Below are positions 1 through 11,320 of a DNA stretch of 64,000 bases, piece after piece; positions within the stretch are counted from its first letter, which is position 1; every line of letters starts with the position of its first letter. The position numbers were made by a program, and so were the translations under genes. Under the pieces are notes generated by a model. The model searched no databases and was not told where the DNA came from. It worked only from the letters and a program-made list of their open reading frames with translations. The stretch is from Onthophagus taurus (Eukaryota; Arthropoda; Insecta; Coleoptera; Scarabaeidae): assembly GCF_036711975.1 (NCBI RefSeq), contig NC_091966.1, forward strand, positions 13,089,501 through 13,153,500, in the 5' to 3' direction.

Positions 1-2640
1 CACTCACAGAATTTTTATTATAAATTAGCAAAATGCATGAAACTGCATTTCATGCAGAAATCAGTTGCCAAAAGTTAGTGCACTAACCATTATTGCTCTA
101 GCTTATTTGGTATAAATATTTGGTTGAAAGAAATTATGAAAGTAAAATAAAATTATCTAATTACAACTAATAGTTGTTTCCATTTCACTTCTCTACACAG
201 ATACATAGAAAAGATGCAACACCACTTTGACCGAATCTGCCATAGGCCGTAAGATTTTGATCCATGATGTAAAAGACTTTGAAGAACCTCTAAGAAATGT
301 GTAAAAATAATCTCTAAAAATTTTGCCACTAAATGTTGATTTTGCATAGCCCAGCAGGAATGAGACAAAGTAGGCCGAATAACCGTTAATAATCGGGTTG
401 CAGCAGACAAAGCAAATGTCTGCTGAAAAAAGAGATGGAGTAACATGAACCAATTCAAGATTGACTTTACTAAATTAAGACAATTAATTACCAAAGAATA
501 AAAAATGGTACTGCAATGATAACTTATTTATGGGATATCAGAAATCCTTAAAATATCAGAAGAACTTTAAGTACGAAGAAAATTTAAATGTGATCTGTCT
601 CCAAGCTATGTAGCAATTGTGGTAAGTACTATGTAGGGCAAATCTGACGAAACACAGAATACCAATACAGTAATTCAGCAATTCAGGAAACTAATAAAGC
701 TAATCACATGTCCATTTCCGAAGGACCATAGTTTTATTTCTTACAACTTTATTTTTACTTCTTATTTTGCGTTTTCTTTACTGTATAGATTTCTTATTAA
801 AACAATTTTTTAATAAATTTTAGAGTAGGAAAAACGAACACCACAGTTTAATGAAATATAGCGTAAGGTATAAACTTTTCACGACCTGTCAACGATCTTT
901 ATGACGGCAAAGACCTAATTGAATTACCCGGTCTAACAAATTCCACCCCACTTCTTGTAATTAAAACGTAAGAACCGCGAATAAATCTCTTTCCTGCTAA
1001 TATCTTTTCGCACTTTCCGAGGCCGGTCATTAGTTCCTTAAGCCTATTTTATATCGAACGTTCGCTGCTCCCCGTTAGTAGCAAGGCTCAGACGCGAAAG
1101 CTATTAGGGGCGTTAGCGGTAAATTCCGTTGGAGACTTACGAAGTTGGGTGAAATTATTTCTCCACTCGCTTCGATTTTCCCTTTTCTGCGATAATGTTG
1201 CTATTAAAAGGGTACCACGTCTATCCGAAACGTCGTTATGTTAGGTTGCTTGAAAATAAATTGAGTATGTGCTCGTGTTTCGTTGGCATATGTAGTTCAA
1301 ATCCACTTCAATTTAGTTGAGTGTTTTTTTGAGCAAGAAGTAAGATTTTAGCGAGAATATTTTAAGTTCGTTTTAATTAATAGAAGCTGTCGTAGTTAAT
1401 TGAAAATTTTAACATGGTCGTCCTAATCTGTAAAAGAGCGGTCGCAGCAGGAGCCTGCGTCCCCGTCGGGGGCTGTCCAGTGGCCGTTAATCTGAATTTA
1501 AAACTAATTAACCGCCGTGCAAAATGGCCGCCCCGTTTTTCTGACCGCGCAGATCGGAAATGAGTCCGGTGAGCGTAGAGTTCGTGGCGGACACGGGCTA
1601 TAAACCATCCGATCCCCACCGTTATTCAGAACGGGAAAACGAGCCAGGGGAAATAATGAATGCGAAGTGTCCGGCCTCTGCGGGGTTTTCCTGCGGGATG
1701 ATCGTTTTCTGTGCAAAATTGAAAATTAAGTAACTTTTGCAAATTCCTAAAAAGCTATCTCATATAGCAACATCTGAAGTTTCATTTTAAATTTATATTC
1801 AATTTTAGACAGAATCATTTCAAGCTACTTACCTATTATATTTACACTTTTTATTGATACAGTTTAAATGGAGTAAACTTTCTAAATATTTATCAATCAT
1901 GGGAATTAGAAAAGCACTAAAAGATATATATTGTGTATATGATGCTGACTCGGCAGTAGCAAGTGTGAATAAATTATTACCGCAAATGTCTATAAAGTAA
2001 CTGTTCGATATCAATTCCAGTAAGAGATATTCGAGTTTTAAGTGACAGTGTTCCCGGTAATTGCATCCAGTCATAACACTAATGGACTGACTATTGGATT
2101 TTATCAAGCCAAATATGGACTTGTCATGTACCTTAATGGGAATTAACGATTTAGTATTCGATATTGTCCAATGCCGGTACCCGATTTGAAAAGAGAAACC
2201 CCATAAAATCCATCTCAGTACACATTTACGTTTGTGCCAAGTTTACGAGTGACGACTTTAATTTAGTATATTGTCCGGTGTAATAGAACGCAATGGGAAA
2301 TATAACTACAGTTTTGTGCGCGTTTCAATATACAATTTGTTTCGATTTGCATATACAGTTTCGACCTGGCAAAGAGATATTTTATGTGGATATGTTGCTA
2401 AAATTGATATTGAATCGCAATTGAACCAATTTTGGTAATTAATTATTTACCGGTAATTATTAGATAGCGGTTTATTCCATTGGACGGATAGTTTAGTTCA
2501 ATAATTAGTAGTGACCGGGGGAGTTACAAGGGTTACATTACGTATAATTGGAAAATTATGGTTTAGTAAACTTGAACCTGAGGCTATCAATCAACTGTTA
2601 ATCACTTTATATTAGAAAAAATGTTGTTTATATCATATCC
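1..2640. other. Non-coding stretch with one GC-richer island
   Basis: No gene could be supported. The longest open frame (about 113 codons, minus strand, 153-494) has no motif I recognise, and a second frame covers the same bases. A short palindromic piece built on TGCATGAAA/TTTCATGCA lies at about 34-57. From about 1010 to 1720 the base composition becomes clearly richer in G and C than its surroundings. Frames there are short and in conflict, which suits conserved non-coding or regulatory DNA better than an exon. The rest is AT-rich with nothing recognisable. Confidence 0.5.
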
Positions 2641-2650
2641 AAATGGAATG

Positions 2651-3455
2651 ATTCAAAATTCGCTATAAAATTTATTTTTTGAAAGATCCCTGTGGAAATA
2701 TCACCAATTATTAATTAAAGTATCCTCTTTTTAATGCAACAAGCCGTTTTGAAAAATCATTTTTAGTTCTTGAGAAATAACTTTTTGAAATGATTTTTTC
2801 GAATTTTGCAATTTTCGCCGATTAAGTGATAAAAATTCGTATAAAATCTATTTTTTGGAATATGAGTATGAAAATTTCCTAAAGTGTTAAGAAAAGTATC
2901 CTCTTTCCAATAAACCAACCCATTTTCAAAAATACCTTTTAGTTTTTGAGAAAACAATATTTGAGGTTTTGATAAAATTTTCGATGTTGCAATTTTCATT
3001 GATAACATTCAAAATTCGCTTTAAAATTCATTTCTCGAAGGATCCTTGTGGAAATATCATCAATTATTAAGTAAAGTATCCTCTTTTTAATGCAAAAAGC
3101 CGTTTTGAAAAATCACTTTTAGTTCTTGAGAAATAAATTTTTAAATTGATCGAAAAATTTTTCGAATTTTGCAATTTGCGCCGATTAAGTTTTAAAAATT
3201 CGTATAAAATCCAGTTCTTAGAATAGGAGTATGAAAATTTCCCAAAGTGATAATAAAAGTGTCTTCTTTCCAATGAACCAACCCAATTTCAAAAATACCT
3301 TTTAGTTTTTGAGAAAACAATATTTGAAGTTTTGATAAAATTTTCGATGTTGCAATTTTCATTGATAACATTCAAAATTCGCTATAAAATTCATTACTCG
3401 AATGATCCTTGTGGAAATATCACCAATTATTAATTAAAGTATCCTCTTTTTAGAG
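2651..3455. repeat. Dimeric tandem satellite, about 2.25 copies of a ~360-bp unit
   Basis: The start motif ATTCAAAATTCGCT recurs at 2651, 3007 and 3370, giving a period of 356-363 bp. Each period holds two related halves of about 180 bp. A diverged version, AAAAATTCGTATAAAAT, marks the half-unit start near 2830 and again near 3192. Shared internal landmarks are AAAGTATCCTCTTT, TTTTGAGAAA and TTTTGCAATTTTC. Two similar minus-strand open frames inside it arise from the repetition and are not genes. The array ends abruptly near 3455 inside a third copy. Confidence 0.85.
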
Positions 3456-3626
3456 TTGCTTCTTTAGTTAAATCACTATCATAAAAGTTAATTTTGTATC
3501 TTGGATCGAAATAAGTTGACATATCTTATCATCTTTCTTATTAATTTCATTTTTCTTCAAATATCGCAATAATGTGGCAACATAGCGTATCACTTCAGAA
3601 ATGCACCAGAAATTATAACCATAATG

Positions 3627-3685
3627 GCCGGATAGATATGCCGGATATCCGGCCGAAGGGGATGCCGAATAACCGGTATCCGGCT
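3627..3685. repeat. Cluster of GGCCGGATAT / ATATCCGGC motifs
   Basis: Within 60 bp the word CCGGATA/TATCCGG occurs repeatedly in both orientations, including the palindrome GCCGGATATCCGGC. This is strikingly GC-rich within AT-rich flanks. Such words are often seen in inverted-repeat ends of DNA transposons, but no complete element could be delimited here. Confidence 0.4.
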
Positions 3686-3689
3686 TTTC

Positions 3690-6290
3690 GCAAAATCACT
3701 ATCCTTTCCATCATTACCCAATACTTTTAATTTCTTCCTTCAATCCAGGTTGAGCGGATACAAAAAGCAGCTTGGTGTCATATTGATTGCGTATGTTTTA
3801 TTATATTTTAAAATATCAATCAATTATTTATTTCAACAACTTCCTAAATATCTTCATTAGATTAAGTACCACCATTTTTGAAATGACTATCTTTTTTCTT
3901 ATGAAAAATCACCGAATAAAAAACCATTTTCTCCAATATAATAAATGGTGTTATTGTACCGCCCGATGTGCGAAGTGAATTAGAGTTTTTCCCAACGGAA
4001 TCAGAAGCGGTCGGTAACAATTCATATATTTTCCAGTTCTATATACTTATAAAAATGATCGTCGGGAAAAAGGCTCATAATGTATCCTGCGGGGTAGGTC
4101 ATAAAAGATATTTATTTGGCACGAGGAGCTTTCTGGACGACGATGAAATAGAGGAACGGGGCAAAAACATTTTCTCACTTTATAACGCCGGAGGGGGCAT
4201 CCAGATACGTTCTAATAGAATCTTGCTTGATATAAGGCTTATGTATAAAACAGCAATCTATAAATCAACAATTCTTGTAGGTATACTGTAACCTGCACGG
4301 TATTCTGAGAATTATTGTATTATGTATTACGTAAAGAAATAAATTATGCATGTCACATTCATTTTTACATTACCTAATGAAAATGATTTATTGAACTTTT
4401 TAATCCAACAGAAAAGAATCTGTCCAATTAGAGGTATGCAACTTTAAATGACCACTTATGTTCGATGAAGCTCTATAATAAACTCGTCTTTCCGATGAAA
4501 AGTTCTCTAACATTTTTTTAATTAATCTCTCTAAAGCTACGAAAACGTGATAAAATAATTACTCTTAATAAAGTAAGTCCAGCTTTGAAGATGAAATTTT
4601 AGTTCAGAAAGGGTTGGAAGGGCGAACACGTCATTAATGAAGGGAAAAGTAATTTTCCGGAAAGATTAATACGAAAAAGTTTTCTCCGTTTTCCGAGTGC
4701 TCAAACCCGAGAAGCTAGACAAGAGATAATTGTAACTTTTCCGTGGCCAAGTTCGACCCATCGACGGCAACCGACCATGCTTCGGAACGACTACGTTTTT
4801 TTGCTAGGCTCAAGTTTTAAGGGCACTTTTCTGTAGCAATAACACGTTAACAACAAAAATTCGAGTTTGCAGAGCGAGCACACGAGCTTTTCAATTCAAA
4901 AGCGTCGCCCCCGAGATCCGTTCAAGTTCGATAGTTTATCTTCGTAGTTGTTGTCTGCTCTTGGCGGTACTGTACGAGTCGGAAGTTTACAAATCTTTGA
5001 TGTTCGCCTAGTCACTTAAAAGAGATTTACTGGAAGAACTCTTCGTGCTGAGCTTTTTGGGATTGGAAGTATTCTCTCAACGGCGTCATACCGAGACTCA
5101 ACTGAAACACTTGCAGTGTAATAAAAAGTTTCTTGGTGTGGAATTGGGACGTGCATATCTCTTTACTTCTTCTACAATATTCTATAAAGTTTGATCGCAA
5201 ATACAACTTTCCGGTTGTAGTTTTTAGTTAAATCACATTCTTAAAAAGGTTTCAAACCAATACTAATTTATTTTTGTGATTTTTATTTTCCTTAAAGATT
5301 AATTCTTTTCAATTTATTTCTTAAAGAACCTTATAAATTACTATTTTACATACATATTACAATTTCCTCCCCTAAAAAAACATAAATGATAGGTAGGAAT
5401 AACGACATCACTGTAAACACAGTGGTTCCATTTTATCGCGATAACTCTCCATTACCAGTAAACCAAAACCTCCGCAAGCATAATATTGCAATTTCTCTCG
5501 AGTTAGCATATTGTGAAAATGTCAACGAGTTGGTGAGACTACGCCCGTTTCGTTGAAGAACGAACATTGTTGCGTGCGGAACTTCCACCATATGACGGCG
5601 CATATAAATCAACCCCCGGCTATCGTCTCTGGTGATCTCAATATACAAATAATAAACAGGCGACCTCACGACGGAATGCCCCCACGAAACGAAATTGCTT
5701 GGTTTTTGTGAGCGAGCCGGGTATCGCGTTCTGAAATTGTATTATTCCGCTTAACATGGCTCGTTAAGATAGACTTGCGCGACGCTCTCGTGACCCGCAC
5801 CGACGCTTTAATAAAGTCATTACGACGTTGCCTTTAATCGCGTTAAAATATGCCAGATACGCATTAATGGATTGCCACAACCCGTGATGTAATGTGAATT
5901 AAAAAAAAATGTATACGAGAAGTTTCTGGGCGTCGTTAGATTGTGACAGTGATGTATTGTATACTGTTTGCGATATCGAAACCTTTTGAGATGGTAATAA
6001 TGTTGCTATATGTATGATTTTACTGCTATAGAGTCACAACAAACTAAAAAATAATTATTATTTTTATCTTTATCCGTTATCTTTTTCCAACTTGTAGATT
6101 CAATAAAACTCGATTTTTACACTTTTCGATGGCATGGTTTCTGCTCTTCTTCAATGGAACCTAGAAGATATGAAAACACACTTGATGAGGGTTTTTAAAG
6201 TTTGTTTAGCCTTTAACTACGTCCTCATCAGCTGGAGGAGTGTTACAGTAACCTTTATATAAAAAAATACATAAAAGGACTCAAAGGATT
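3690..6290. other. Intergenic stretch with two GC-richer islands
   Basis: No supported gene. An open frame of 107 codons at 3968-4291 (+) has no recognisable motif and starts from a poor context, so I left it out. GC-richer islands lie at about 4640-5130 and 5430-5890. Both have short conflicting frames and homeodomain-type TAAT/TTAAT and TTTAT words. They resemble the islands elsewhere in the left half of the window. Confidence 0.4.
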
Positions 6291-6292
6291 CT

Positions 6293-6439
6293 CTTCTAAA
6301 GACACTTGAAAGATTATGTAATCATTACATTAGAGAAAATGTACTTAAAGCGTTTACTTTGCATTTGCATCAGCATGCTTACATTAAAGGTGAATCTGTG
6401 GATACGGCCCTACACATGGAAGAAAAAGTTAAGATTTAG
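6293..6439 (+). pseudogene. Non-LTR retrotransposon reverse transcriptase fragment
   Basis: An uninterrupted 48-codon frame without a start codon reads LLKTLERL...HQHAYIKGESVDTALH before a TAG stop. This matches the segment of Jockey/CR1-clade reverse transcriptases that precedes the palm domain, where LxKxLERL and QHAYxKGxSxxTALH are typical. Nothing recognisable of the element remains on either side, so this is a short isolated relic. It can be assigned to non-LTR elements from the motif, but the clade is only an inference. Confidence 0.7.
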
Positions 6440-7259
6440 AACGTGGCATATTAAGACACTAACTGGAAAAGATGAATTGAAAAGAGATAATACGCAGCCG
6501 GCGAAAAAATGTAGAATAAATACGAAACATGGAAAGGAAAAGAAATATTTTTAGAAGATGGATAGAGTATCCCAACAACATCCAACGCTACGATGGCGCT
6601 TAGGAGAAATGACAAAGAACAAGGAGATCCCAATCCATGAATACATTTCCTGTCTCCAATTGCACCAGAGGCGACACCAAAATGGACTGTTCAGCTCTCA
6701 TCGTCTCTCTTTGTTACCACCAAGCGATGAGAGAAAGAGCATTTTCAAAAGTTGCAAAAATAAGGAGCGTAAATTTCTTCTTTCCTCAATGCATAGCATA
6801 TATTAGTTCTTCATATTGAAATGAAGGTTTTGTATATTCAAGATTACAATTATCATTAACTTGTACAAGCAAATTAATTACCTCGGCTATCTACGCAATC
6901 ACTCTCAACATCATCAACTTCATCTTATATGTGTAATTCATCCTCATGAACAACTGTGAAATGTCTAACGATGGGTTCAGTGAATGAGCTGAGCCGGAAT
7001 AAAAGAAAACTGTACTGTCACTACCTGGTTTTGAACAGCGCTATGCTTGCGAGTTACATTCTGTTAGAATGATATGTTTAACGGGAGATCCTCTCAACGG
7101 GAGATTAGCAAAAAGCGTATTAAATTAATTTTTTAATTTATAAAATAAATTAAACAACCATGTGTTTTTCTCAATAAAAAGGACACATTTGACAACCAAC
7201 TTTATTCAACCTCTAATTTTTGAATTAAGATAAAATAAAAAATGAAACGTTGAAATATA
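6440..7259. other. Intergenic stretch, nothing recognised
   Basis: Short overlapping open frames of about 60-82 codons occur at 6558-6819 (+) and 6451-6633 (-), but none carries a recognisable domain. They may be further debris of the reverse transcriptase fragment just upstream. The remainder is AT-rich. Confidence 0.35.
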
Positions 7260-7268
7260 GTTCGTTTC

Positions 7269-7591
7269 CAAGGACAGTAGAATCTAACAGGACTGCTACA
7301 TCCATTGTATTTTTGTAGTCCACTACGGGTTGGTTGCCCGCACTCTACGTCACACTATTTGCCACGCCTGGTAACTGTCTGTGTTTTTAGAGGTTATATG
7401 ATAGACATTAATACGTCTAAAAACATAAAACTTCAAAAATATAATGAATACGTCTAGGATATAACCTCTAATAATACACAGCAAACATAGACCATAACAA
7501 CAGCTGGGCGTGGAAAATGGTATGACGTAGTTTGCGGGCAGGTTGCCACAACAATGGATGTAGGATGTCCTGTTAGATTCTACTGTCCTTG
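7269..7591. mobile_element. Foldback MITE with 9-bp target duplication (Mutator-like)
   Basis: The element begins CAAGGACAGTAGAATCTAAC and ends with the reverse complement. Arms of about 41 bp are almost perfect, and inner similarity continues imperfectly. It is flanked exactly by the direct repeat GTTCGTTTC at 7260-7268 and 7592-7600. A 9-bp target duplication with long terminal repeats is characteristic of Mutator-like (MULE) non-autonomous elements. Its 323 bp hold no coding capacity. Confidence 0.75.
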
Positions 7592-7600
7592 GTTCGTTTC

Positions 7601-8189
7601 ATTTTTTGTATGACATTTCGAAAATTTATTCCATTTTCAGATACAATTACAATATATTAACCTTGGTCTGCAAAATGACATTGGTTAGATTCCGTAATTA
7701 AAATCTTATATTTCAACTTTAATCTGACATTAATCTGACAACAGCTTATTAAACTTATTTTCTTGCTTCGTAGACTTGAAGATTCTGTGTCTGCCAAGGT
7801 GGCTGAAACCTTGTATTTTGACTTCATTTAACCAATAGTAAAATTATCATGTATTATTCGTGTATTGTTATTCGTGTATTGTTATTCGTGTATTGTTACG
7901 CTCTATTAACGAACAGAGCGTAAAAACTTTTTGCGTCATTATGGTCAGCTTGCCAGAACTACTCTTCCTAGTTTACGTGGTCAATAATAACGACTGTTTT
8001 TTACGACCATTTACGAATGCAAAGAACCATAAATTATACCGAAGTCATTTTTGTTGAATTCAAACGGTTGCGCAAAGTGGTCAAGAATGAAAGCAGGGTT
8101 ACTTAGGACGAATTACACAGAAATAGCGTAGAAAATGTTGAACGTTGATTATGACCGATAGCAAAAATTGTTGGTCATTTATTTGATAG
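7601..8189. other. AT-rich spacer with a small tandem repeat
   Basis: No gene is supported here. The only structured part is a three-copy 14-bp repeat at 7854-7895. Open frames overlapping that repeat are incidental. Confidence 0.45.
7854..7895. repeat. Minisatellite, 3 copies of TTATTCGTGTATTG
   Basis: Three perfect head-to-tail copies of the 14-bp unit TTATTCGTGTATTG are followed by a truncated fourth start (TTA). Confidence 0.9.
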
Positions 8190-8205
8190 TAGGGTAAACG
8201 CACCA

Positions 8206-8977
8206 GTGTTTGACCTGTTAAGGATATTTTAATGTCAGTGTTTGACCGAGTCATATTATTTTTCTTGTAGATCCCTCTGCCTTTACATAAAATGATCAAA
8301 ATATGATCAAATACACATCTGATTCATTTAAAGTTACTTACCCTACATATAAAATATAACATCAAAAAGTAATATTTTTTAAAAATTAAAAAGAATATCT
8401 GTATTTCGCATTCAGTGTTTGACCACTTTGATTACATTATTTGACCAATAATATCTAGTCTTTGACCTTAAAACCGTAAGTGTTTGACCGATTCTTAATA
8501 TAATATTCATTTTCATTATTTTTCCATACTATTTTGTTCATAAATAAATGTTTATATTTTTTGACTCTAAATGGAGCAAAATATTCTTGACTTAACTTTT
8601 CACCCAAATTTTATGTTTTCCAACTGATTTTTGTAACAGGACTGCTGAATGAAACAACCATTCAACCAGTAGTATATCTTCATCCGAATTTAAAAATGCT
8701 GCTGGGCCCATTTTCAAATTGCATTGGTGTTTTTCCTTTTTCTTTATAAATAAGAGTTGACTTTGGTACATTAAACATCTTGGTTGCTTTTTCATAAGAT
8801 AAACCCCTACTTCTTGCATCGAAAGCCTTTTGAAGATCTTCTTCACTATATTTAAACTTAGGCTTCGTTGTCATATTGGTATTGAAAAAAGTTAACCTGA
8901 TTCATATTTGCTAAATTTTCCATATAGATTTTCCATTTTTGATAATAATTGACCACTATAAGAGTCAATGTTTGACC
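8206..8977 (+). repeat. Dispersed GTGTTTGACC repeats inside the pogo-like element
   Basis: The decamer GTGTTTGACC occurs exactly at 8206-8215, 8238-8247, 8415-8424 and 8480-8489. Near matches are TATTTGACC (about 8439), TCTTTGACC (about 8459) and ATGTTTGACC (about 8968). Nearly all are on the plus strand. A related CAGTGTTTAAC in inverted orientation lies close to the right end. Repeated subterminal words in DNA transposons are commonly transposase binding sites. That role is inferred here. Confidence 0.7.
8592..8874 (-). pseudogene. Pogo-type transposase N-terminus, frameshifted
   Basis: From 8874 the minus strand encodes MTTKPKFKYSEEDLQKAFDA... followed by MFNVPKSTL. This is the Pipsqueak-type helix-turn-helix (HTH_psq) that opens pogo/Tigger transposases: the YSEEDLxxA helix, a G-x-S turn, and the recognition helix FxVPxSTL. 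After about 55 codons this frame meets a stop, and the homologous continuation (SDEDILLVEWL, resembling the next DNA-binding domain) is read in another frame. At least one frameshift is therefore present. The DDE catalytic domain is absent, so the gene is dead. Confidence 0.75.
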
Positions 8978-9529
8978 AACCTTTTATCCTTTTAATTTTA
9001 CAGGTTGATTACTGTTTAAGTGTGTTCAATTACTTTTATTGTTATAAAAAAGGCTTAAAAAAAAATTAAGGCAAATTAAACAACAAGAACTCAAGAACGT
9101 ATCGGTATGGTCGTAGACTTTTTGCGTAGTAGGAGGTGGAGAAGAGACTGGTGGCTATTTGTGGACAGATTTATTTTTTTTTTTTAGATATTCCTTGGAA
9201 CCTTATTTTTTAAATTTTTTACAAAAACGGTTAAACACTGACCAACGGTCAATTACTGGCGTTTTACCCTATACGTAGAACCATAAAGTTTAACGGTAAT
9301 CTAACAGATTTTTAATAGTAGTAATTTATTAAGTATTCTACTGCCAACTTTAAAGTGGTCACAATTGGGTTATAATTACTTTTCTAATTTTGGTTTCAAC
9401 ATTGTTCGCAACACAGTTTCTGAGCAGAATGTGGAGGATACCATCCATGGTTTCCCGAGCTGGTCCAGGTCTCCATACGTCATTCCTGAAGGAATACTAG
9501 CTGATATTTATTAAGATTTGATGTATGTA

Positions 9530-11176
9530 CAGGGTGGGCAAATTTGGGTGTTATTATAGGCTATCTCAGAAACTATAAGAGATACGAAAAAAGTAGGTGC
9601 CATGTTCCGGTCTCTTTTTTCGAGACTAATCCAATCCCGCAAACACCAAACCTCTATCTTCTTTTGTTTTTAAGTTATAGCCAAAAAGTCAAATTTTCGT
9701 GAATTCAAAAAATGCTCATATTTCGTTTATTTTTAAAATTAGAGAAATGGGGTTGATACATTCTTATGGCACTTTTTTAAGTAGAATATACTGACGTTGA
9801 AAAATTTTCAAAATATTTAATGATTTTTGAGATACAACACAAAGTTGTATTTTTTTAAATACAAACTATACTTAATTATGATGTTAATGAAAACAGCATA
9901 TTTTTAGCTTTCCAATGATGTATCACATGTATGGTGTATTTGCGGAAAATAAGCGTCAATTTTCAATTCCAAAATAGTAAGCGCTATAGTTCAAAATTTT
10001 GATTATAGTAGGCGGGTTCGGACAGTAATTACTAGCTAATTGCTCTATGGTTTTGCACGAATATGACAGAAAGTTGTTCTTGTACCATTATTCAGGATAA
10101 AGTTGGTTTTGTACCAACGAATAAAAACTTTGTACCACTGAATAGTTGATTTAAATTTTTCAGTGTCTTATCCCTGACTTTGTTCACCAATAAAATATTA
10201 TTTGTAGATAAAGTATGTGTATTAAAAATACAAGAAACATATTAATTAATGAATAATTAAATATGAACAACAACTTCAGGAACTAAACAGTCACAGACTG
10301 TGTCATCTTCTTCTACTAAACTTACTGGTTGTAAGGTTAGAACAGTTGGGTATCAATGAATGAAATCTTCGGTAGTATCGTCCCTGTTTTCCCCAACCAG
10401 GAGATTTAGAAAGTTTTTTCATATTAGCAACCTTTTCTTTTGAAATTGGGTGAGATAGAGGAAGATTAGCGATCATAAACTGGGCAGCGGACTTTCCATT
10501 GAAACGATGTTTATATGGTATATGGAGCTTTATCTATGATTTTCAAAGAATCATTTTTTAATTTTATCGCTTTATGTATTTAAAGACAATGAGGAATTTT
10601 TAAGCGAGAAACTCGTGTCGAAAAATTCATGAATGAAATAATCAGTAAACTCACGTTACTATAGTAACTAAGTGGCATTTAATGTTTTCCTCGCCTACTA
10701 CAATTAAAATTTTGAATATTAATCTTTAATATTTTAGAATTAAAAAATAACGCTTATTTTCCCCAAATACACCATGCGTGCAATACATCATTGGAAAGCT
10801 AAAAATATGCTCTTTTCAGTAACACCATAATCTACTATAGTTTGTATTTAAAAAAATACAACTTTGTGTTGTATCTCTAAAATCATCAAATATTTTTAAA
10901 ATTTTTCAACGGCTGTATATTCTACTTAAAAAAGTGTCATAAGAACGTATCAACCCCATTTCTCTAATTTCAAAAATAAACGAAATATGAGCATTTTTTG
11001 AAATCACGAAAATTTGACTTTTTGGCTATAACTTAAAAACAAAAGAAGATAGAGGTTTGGTGTTTGCGGGATTGGATTAGTCTCGAAAAAAGAGACCGGA
11101 ACATGGCACCTACTTTTTTCGTATCTCTTATAGTTTCTGAGATAGCCTATAATAACACCCAAATTTGCCCACCCTG
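9530..11176. mobile_element. TA-flanked transposon with ~470-bp terminal inverted repeats
   Basis: The ends are CAGGGTGGGCAAATTTGGGT and its exact complement, flanked by TA on both sides (9528-9529, 11177-11178). The inverted similarity continues inwards for roughly 470 bp per arm. Shared blocks include the words ATGGCACCTACTTTTTTCG, AAAGAAGATAGAGGTTTGG and TCCAATGATGTATCAC, with differences in places. The central ~700 bp are unique and contain a broken minus-strand frame. The TA duplication points to the Tc1/mariner superfamily. The very long arms make it foldback-like. Confidence 0.8.
10303..10534 (-). pseudogene. Broken ORF of unknown family inside the TA element
   Basis: The minus strand is open without a start codon from about 10534 to a TGA at 10303. 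It contains YKHRFNGKSAAQFMIANL, then HPISKEKVANMKKLS and WGKQGRYYRRFHSL. Near its end a second frame becomes more protein-like, with VLTLQPVSLVEEDDTV. This suggests a frameshift near 10360. It probably derives from the protein carried by the parent transposon. I do not recognise the family, and no catalytic motif is visible. Confidence 0.4.
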
Positions 11177-11320
11177 TACACTTAGTAGTTAGATGTTAGA
11201 AATTCTGCATTATACACTGATATTGTGTAATTGATTAATTTTTTGCATATGTATCTTTTTCTTTTTGTATTCAAGTATTTGCCTGGCAGGATTAATAATG
11301 CATCAACTTTTTTATATATA

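Larger units (their letters stand above)
8192..9269. mobile_element. Pogo-like DNA transposon, decayed, TA target duplication
   Basis: The left end GGGTAAACGCACCAGTG is mirrored by the right end, whose reverse complement starts GGGTAAAACGCCAGT. TA dinucleotides flank both ends at 8190-8191 and 9270-9271. This is the target duplication of the Tc1/mariner/pogo superfamily. The interior carries a frameshifted pogo-type DNA-binding domain on the minus strand and many copies of the word GTGTTTGACC. At 1,078 bp the element is shorter than an autonomous pogo element, so most of the catalytic domain is missing. Confidence 0.75.

Noticed and set aside
153-494. 113-codon minus-strand frame with hydrophobic stretches, reminiscent of a receptor
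   Set aside because: No motif could be matched with confidence, a second open frame covers the same bases, and no splice or promoter context supports it.
2763-3273. Two similar minus-strand frames with WKEDTFLN / HFYYHFGKF-like peptides
   Set aside because: They repeat because the underlying DNA is a tandem satellite.
3968-4291. 107-codon plus-strand frame
   Set aside because: No domain, poor start context, and composition like the surrounding non-coding DNA.
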